Assembly (NCBI GenBank): GCA_017406005.1
Contig: JAFQZI010000168.1
Span: 1-64,000, forward strand
Reading direction: 5' to 3'
DNA length: 64,000 bases
Source: Oscillospiraceae bacterium
GTDB taxonomy: Bacteria; Bacillota; Clostridia; Oscillospirales; Oscillospiraceae
Position numbers and translations under genes: made by a program. Every line of letters begins with the position of its first letter. Position 1 is the first letter of the stretch. Shown here piece by piece: positions 60,743-64,000 of the stretch. The notes beneath the pieces are model-generated. The model saw nothing but the letters and a program-made list of their open reading frames with translations, was not told the DNA's origin and ran no database searches.

Positions 60743-62122
60743 TCAGCCGCGGTAAGCGGCGAGAATCCCTTTATAGGTCATATAGCAGTCAAACTTGGAG
60801 ACCACTTCAAACGGCGCATGCATGCTCAGAACCGGCACACCGGCGTCGATGGTGTCGATATTCCGGTTGGCCATGAACTTGGCGATCGTTCCCCCGCCGC
60901 CCTGGTCGACCTTGCCGAGCTCCGCCATCTGCCAGACCACGTTATTGTCCGCAAACAGCTTGCGGATATAGCCGACGATCTCCGCCGCAGCATCGCTGGT
61001 GCCGAACTTTCCGCGCGAGCCCGTGAATTTGCATATGCCCATGCCATAGTTGATTTTGCTGTCATTCATCTTCTCGGAGACTTCCGGAAAGTTAGGGTCG
61101 TACGCGTTGCAGACATCGGCAGAAAGGCAGAAGCTGTTTTCATAGCAGCGCCGCAGCGCCACGCCCTGGGAGGCGCAGAGGTCTTCCATAAAACAGTCAA
61201 ACGCGGCGCTCTGCATGCCCGTAACCCCGTCCGAGCCGATTTCTTCCTTGTCCGCCAGGATGCAGACGCAGGTCCTGCGCGGGTTTTCGACCGTGAAGAT
61301 GGCCTTCAGCTCGGCGTAAGCGCAGGAGCGGTCATCATGGCCGTAGCCGCCGATGAGGGAGCGGTCAAAGCCGATTTCCGACACATCGAACGCCGGGACG
61401 GCACAGAGCTCAGCCGAAAGGAAGTCTTCCTCGGTGATGCCGTAGGCATCGTTGAGCAGGCTCATCACTGCGAGCTTTACCTTGTCTTTTCCGTCATCCG
61501 CATAGGGGATGCTGCCGATGAGGATGTTGAGCCCTTCGCCCGTGATCCCCTCGGCCATGGTCTTTTTCATCTGGTCGGCGGCAAGGTGCGGGAGCAGGTC
61601 CGTAATCACGAAGCGCGGCTCCCCTGCCTTGTGCCCGATGGTGATTTCAAGCGTCTCTCCGCTCTTCAGAGCCACAACGCCGTGGAGCTCCAGCGGGATC
61701 GCCACCCACTGGTATTTCTTGATACCGCCGTAATAGTGCGTCTTGAAGAAGGCGAGCTCATCGCTCTCATAGAGCGGGTGCTGCTTGAGGTCGAGGCGGG
61801 GGCAGTCAACATGCGCACCGGCAATCACGGCACCGGAGGCAAGGCTCTCTTTGCCGATCACGGCGAGGATCAGGGCTTTGCCGCGGTTGCAGCAGTAGAC
61901 CTTCTGCCCGGGCTGTAAAGCCATGCCCGGCTCATACGGCACAAAGCCGTTCTCTTTCGCTTCATCGATGGCATTGGCAACCGCCTCCCGCTCGGTGCGG
62001 GAGATATCGAGATACCGCATATAGTCTTCAGCATATTCCTCCACCAGTGCATGCTCCTGCGGGGTGATGAGGTCATAGCCGTTTTTCTGCTCATAAAAAA
62101 GATTTGTCCTGATGTCTTCCAT
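60743..62122 (-). CDS. M18 family metallo-aminopeptidase
   Basis: 459 residues. Dinuclear zinc ligands can be placed: AHVDCPRLD (about 103-111), GGYGHDDRSCAY (about 258-269), DKEEIGSDG (catalytic Glu pair, about 290-298), SADVCNAYDPNFP (about 333-345) and VLSMHAPFEVVSKFD near the C-terminus. M18 enzymes are cytosolic, dodecameric, and remove N-terminal residues, often acidic ones. It lies 3 nt downstream of the TsaC-CoaE gene. The exact residue preference is not readable, so no symbol is given. Confidence 0.93.
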   Translation of the reverse strand: MEDIRTNLFYEQKNGYDLITPQEHALVEEYAEDYMRYLDISRTEREAVANAIDEAKENGFVPYEPGMALQPGQKVYCCNRGKALILAVIGKESLASGAVIAGAHVDCPRLDLKQHPLYESDELAFFKTHYYGGIKKYQWVAIPLELHGVVALKSGETLEITIGHKAGEPRFVITDLLPHLAADQMKKTMAEGITGEGLNILIGSIPYADDGKDKVKLAVMSLLNDAYGITEEDFLSAELCAVPAFDVSEIGFDRSLIGGYGHDDRSCAYAELKAIFTVENPRRTCVCILADKEEIGSDGVTGMQSAAFDCFMEDLCASQGVALRRCYENSFCLSADVCNAYDPNFPEVSEKMNDSKINYGMGICKFTGSRGKFGTSDAAAEIVGYIRKLFADNNVVWQMAELGKVDQGGGGTIAKFMANRNIDTIDAGVPVLSMHAPFEVVSKFDCYMTYKGILAAYRG

Positions 62123-62125
62123 CTG

Positions 62126-63325
62126 TTACAACTCCTCCCTGATGGTATTGATAAACGCGGAAAGAAACTCTTCCCTCGAGCCGTCATTAATGACGGTGAA
62201 AGTACAGTTTTCGCGATAATAGTCATCGCTTTTCTGGGCACGGATCCGCCTCATGGCATCGGCGTGCGAAATGCCGTCCCGCGCCATGATGCGCTCAGCC
62301 CGCTGCTCTTCCGGCGCCAGCACGGCAACGGTCACATCGCACAGATCCGCTGCGCCGGAAGAGATCAGCTCCACGGCATCGATGGCTGCAAGCCGCCCTC
62401 CCGCCATGGCATGCTGCCGCAGACGTCTCTGTATCTCCTGCTGCACAAAGCCGTGGGTTACGGCGTTCAGCTCCTCCAGAGCGGCGGCATCGGAAAAAAC
62501 GATCCGCCCTAGCGCTTTGCGGTCAAGCTCCCCCCTCGCAAAGGCACCGGGAAAGTGTTCCCGCAGCTGTACAAGCAGCTCTTCCGATATCTGAAGAAGC
62601 TCGTGATATGCTTTGTCACAGTCGATCACCAGGGCTCCGCGCTCCTGCAGTGCCTCGAGGGCGGACGATTTCCCGCTGCCCGTGGTACCTGTGATGCCGA
62701 TGATATGCATGGCATCCACCAGGGCATCGGCAACAGCGTCGGGAGAAAGGGCCCCGATCCGCAAAACCCGGTACGGCTCGCAGCTCAGATCCAGGATCGT
62801 CGATTCCTTCCCGAGCGTACAGGGGCCGCCATCGATCACGCCGTCGATCTTCCCCCGAAAATACGCGAGCACTTCCTCCGCCGTTTTCGGGCTCGGTTCA
62901 CCGGAAGGGTTCGCGGAAGGCGCCGCAAAAGGAACGCCTGCCTCCCGCAGTGCCTGCAGGGTAAGGGGATGGTCCGGGCATCTCAGGCCGATCGTGCTTC
63001 CGCCGGCCCGTACGATCGCGGGGATCTCCTCCTTCGCCGGCAGGACAAGCGTCAGCGGCCCGGGCCAGAAGCGCTCCGCCAGGACACGCGCCGCCTGCGG
63101 GACGGAGTTTGCATACTGCTCCAGCTCCTCCGCAGAAGAAACCATGAGCGACAGCGGCTTGACGGCAGGCCTGCCTTTCACTTCATACAGCTTCTCCACG
63201 GCATCCGCATCCATGCCGTTTGCTGCAAGGCCGTACACCGTCTCCGTCGGGACGGCAACAAGGTCTCCCGCCCGGATGATCTCTCCGGCCGTGCCGGTGC
63301 AGCGGTCAAAAACGATCGTTTCCAA
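62126..63325 (-). CDS. Fusion: threonylcarbamoyl-AMP synthase (TsaC/YrdC) - dephospho-CoA kinase (CoaE)
   Basis: 399 residues. Residues 1 to about 205 form a YrdC/Sua5 domain: VAVPTETVYGLAANG, KGRPAVKPLS, GSTIGLRCPDHP and FAAPSANPSGEPSP. It makes threonylcarbamoyl-AMP for the tRNA t6A modification. Residues about 208-399 are a complete CoaE with the P-loop GITGTTGSGKSS, VIDCDKAYHE and LNAVTHGFVQQEIQRRL, performing the last step of CoA synthesis. The linker is very short (ADALVDAMHIIGI). The two halves normally belong to separate genes. Gap to prfA is 5 nt and to the aminopeptidase 3 nt. Confidence 0.93.
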   Translation of the reverse strand: METIVFDRCTGTAGEIIRAGDLVAVPTETVYGLAANGMDADAVEKLYEVKGRPAVKPLSLMVSSAEELEQYANSVPQAARVLAERFWPGPLTLVLPAKEEIPAIVRAGGSTIGLRCPDHPLTLQALREAGVPFAAPSANPSGEPSPKTAEEVLAYFRGKIDGVIDGGPCTLGKESTILDLSCEPYRVLRIGALSPDAVADALVDAMHIIGITGTTGSGKSSALEALQERGALVIDCDKAYHELLQISEELLVQLREHFPGAFARGELDRKALGRIVFSDAAALEELNAVTHGFVQQEIQRRLRQHAMAGGRLAAIDAVELISSGAADLCDVTVAVLAPEEQRAERIMARDGISHADAMRRIRAQKSDDYYRENCTFTVINDGSREEFLSAFINTIREEL

Positions 63326-63330
63326 TGGCT

Positions 63331-64000
63331 CTATGCCTCCGCCTGTGCCCGCAGCTTTTCTGCCTGATCCTGGGCGATCAGTGCGTCAATAATCTCGTCC
63401 AGATTTCCGTCAATCACCTGCTGAAGGTTGAAGTTTTTATTCTCTCCGATCAGCCGGTGATCCGTCACGCGATTCTGCGGGAAGTTATAGGTGCGGATTC
63501 GGTCACTCCTGTCGCCGGAGCCGATCTGGCTCTTCCGCTCAGCGGAGATGGCGGCATCCTGTTTGGCCTGCTCCTGCTCGTAGAGCTTGGAACGGAGGAT
63601 CTGCAGGGCCCTGTCTTTATTCTTATACTGGCTGCGCTCGTCCTGGCATTCGACGACCAGCCCCGTGGGAAGGTACGTCACACGGATGGCACTGGAGGTT
63701 TTGTTGACCTTCTGCCCGCCTGCGCCGGAGGAGCGAAACACGTCAATCCGCACATCGTTCAGATCAAGCTTGAAATCCACCTCATCTATTTCCGGCATAA
63801 CGGCGACCGTCGCCGCGGAAGTATGGATTCTCCCGCCGGATTCCGTAACAGGAACACGCTGGACACGGTGTCCGCCGGCTTCATACTTGAGGCGGGAGTA
63901 GGCTCCCTCCCCTTCGAGCACAAAATCTATTTCCTTGATGCCGCCGAGCTCCGTCTCACTCAGGTTGGCAATCTCCACCTTCCAGCCGTGCATTTCGGCG
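63331..64000 (-). CDS. prfA: Peptide chain release factor 1 (3' part, runs off the window)
   Basis: The last 220 or so residues of RF1. [21 protein letters not shown] contains the GGQ that triggers peptide release. [21 protein letters not shown] and [13 protein letters not shown] mark RF1 rather than RF2. The N-terminal third with domain 1 and the PxT region lies beyond the right edge. The visible ATG at 63993 is internal. It is the first visible gene of the prfA, TsaC-CoaE, M18, uppP unit. Confidence 0.96.
   Translation of the reverse strand, partial: AEMHGWKVEIANLSETELGGIKEIDFVLEGEGAYSRLKYEAGGHRVQRVPVTESGGRIHTSAATVAVMPEIDEVDFKLDLNDVRIDVFRSSGAGGQKVNKTSSAIRVTYLPTGLVVECQDERSQYKNKDRALQILRSKLYEQEQAKQDAAISAERKSQIGSGDRSDRIRTYNFPQNRVTDHRLIGENKNFNLQQVIDGNLDEIIDALIAQDQAEKLRAQAEA

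Noticed and set aside
1..64000. tRNA or rRNA genes
   Set aside because: I looked for the T-loop pattern GGTTCRANTCC and its complement in intergenic regions and found none; small or unusual RNAs could still be missed by eye.

Overview
The window looks like a chromosome segment of a Gram-positive Clostridia-type bacterium (Bacillota). Several features point there: RbgA/YlqF, mini-RNase III, RqcH, a single-TM type I signal peptidase, a short 61-residue S21, AAGGAGG-type ribosome binding sites and strong TTGACA/TATAAT-type promoters. PTS fusions, a reductase-terminated NRPS and a BspA-like surface protein are what I would expect in a gut or rumen anaerobe. I cannot name the genus. Most genes lie on the minus strand.

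Layout, left to right. 0.1-3.4 kb: a MATE transporter, a diverged S-adenosylhomocysteine-hydrolase-like protein and a DUF985-type cupin form a small operon. 3.6-4.5 kb: a free-standing HNH endonuclease. 4.7-8.5 kb: a large secreted leucine-rich-repeat protein whose cell-wall sorting signal is split by a frameshift in a run of six G. 8.6-23.2 kb: an NRPS locus (PqqD-like protein, C-A-T-C-A-T-C-A-T-R synthetase broken by one missing base, A-T-deltaC-TE protein with a Cys nucleophile, Sfp-type PPTase), probably making an N-acylated tripeptide aldehyde or related compound. 23.3-33.4 kb: a co-directional set of two secreted proteins, a membrane-bound PP2C phosphatase, a complete PTS relay packed into two fusion proteins (EIIB-EIIC-HPr and EI-EIIA) and an OPT oligopeptide transporter. 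33.6-34.4 kb: another secreted protein under a strong promoter with a large palindrome.

34.5-37.7 kb holds a core operon (lepB, rbgA, rnhB, yraN-like, metallophosphoesterase). 37.8-45.0 kb is an AT-richer surface-glycan cassette (two GT2s, a Wzy/ligase-like protein, SGNH protein, acyltransferase 3, MBOAT) sitting between lepB and rplS, genes commonly adjacent in Bacillota. 45.2-64 kb is housekeeping: rplS, a DUF2344 protein, a GT4, a TIGR03960-like radical SAM protein, rpsU, leuS, rsfS, yqeK, yhbY, pfkA, rqcH, mrnC, ftsK, uppP, an M18 aminopeptidase, a TsaC-CoaE fusion and the 3' part of prfA.

The signal least explained by known features is a dispersed intergenic element of about 75 nt. Four copies are seen, upstream of the surface-protein gene, of pfkA and (in tandem) of ftsK. 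Each copy has the core AACATTGTACYTCG inside a 5-8 bp closing stem whose sequence changes in a compensatory way. Full copies also carry two direct repeats TACYTCG-N5-AGTGC about 45 nt apart. I do not recognise it as a known RNA or repeat family.
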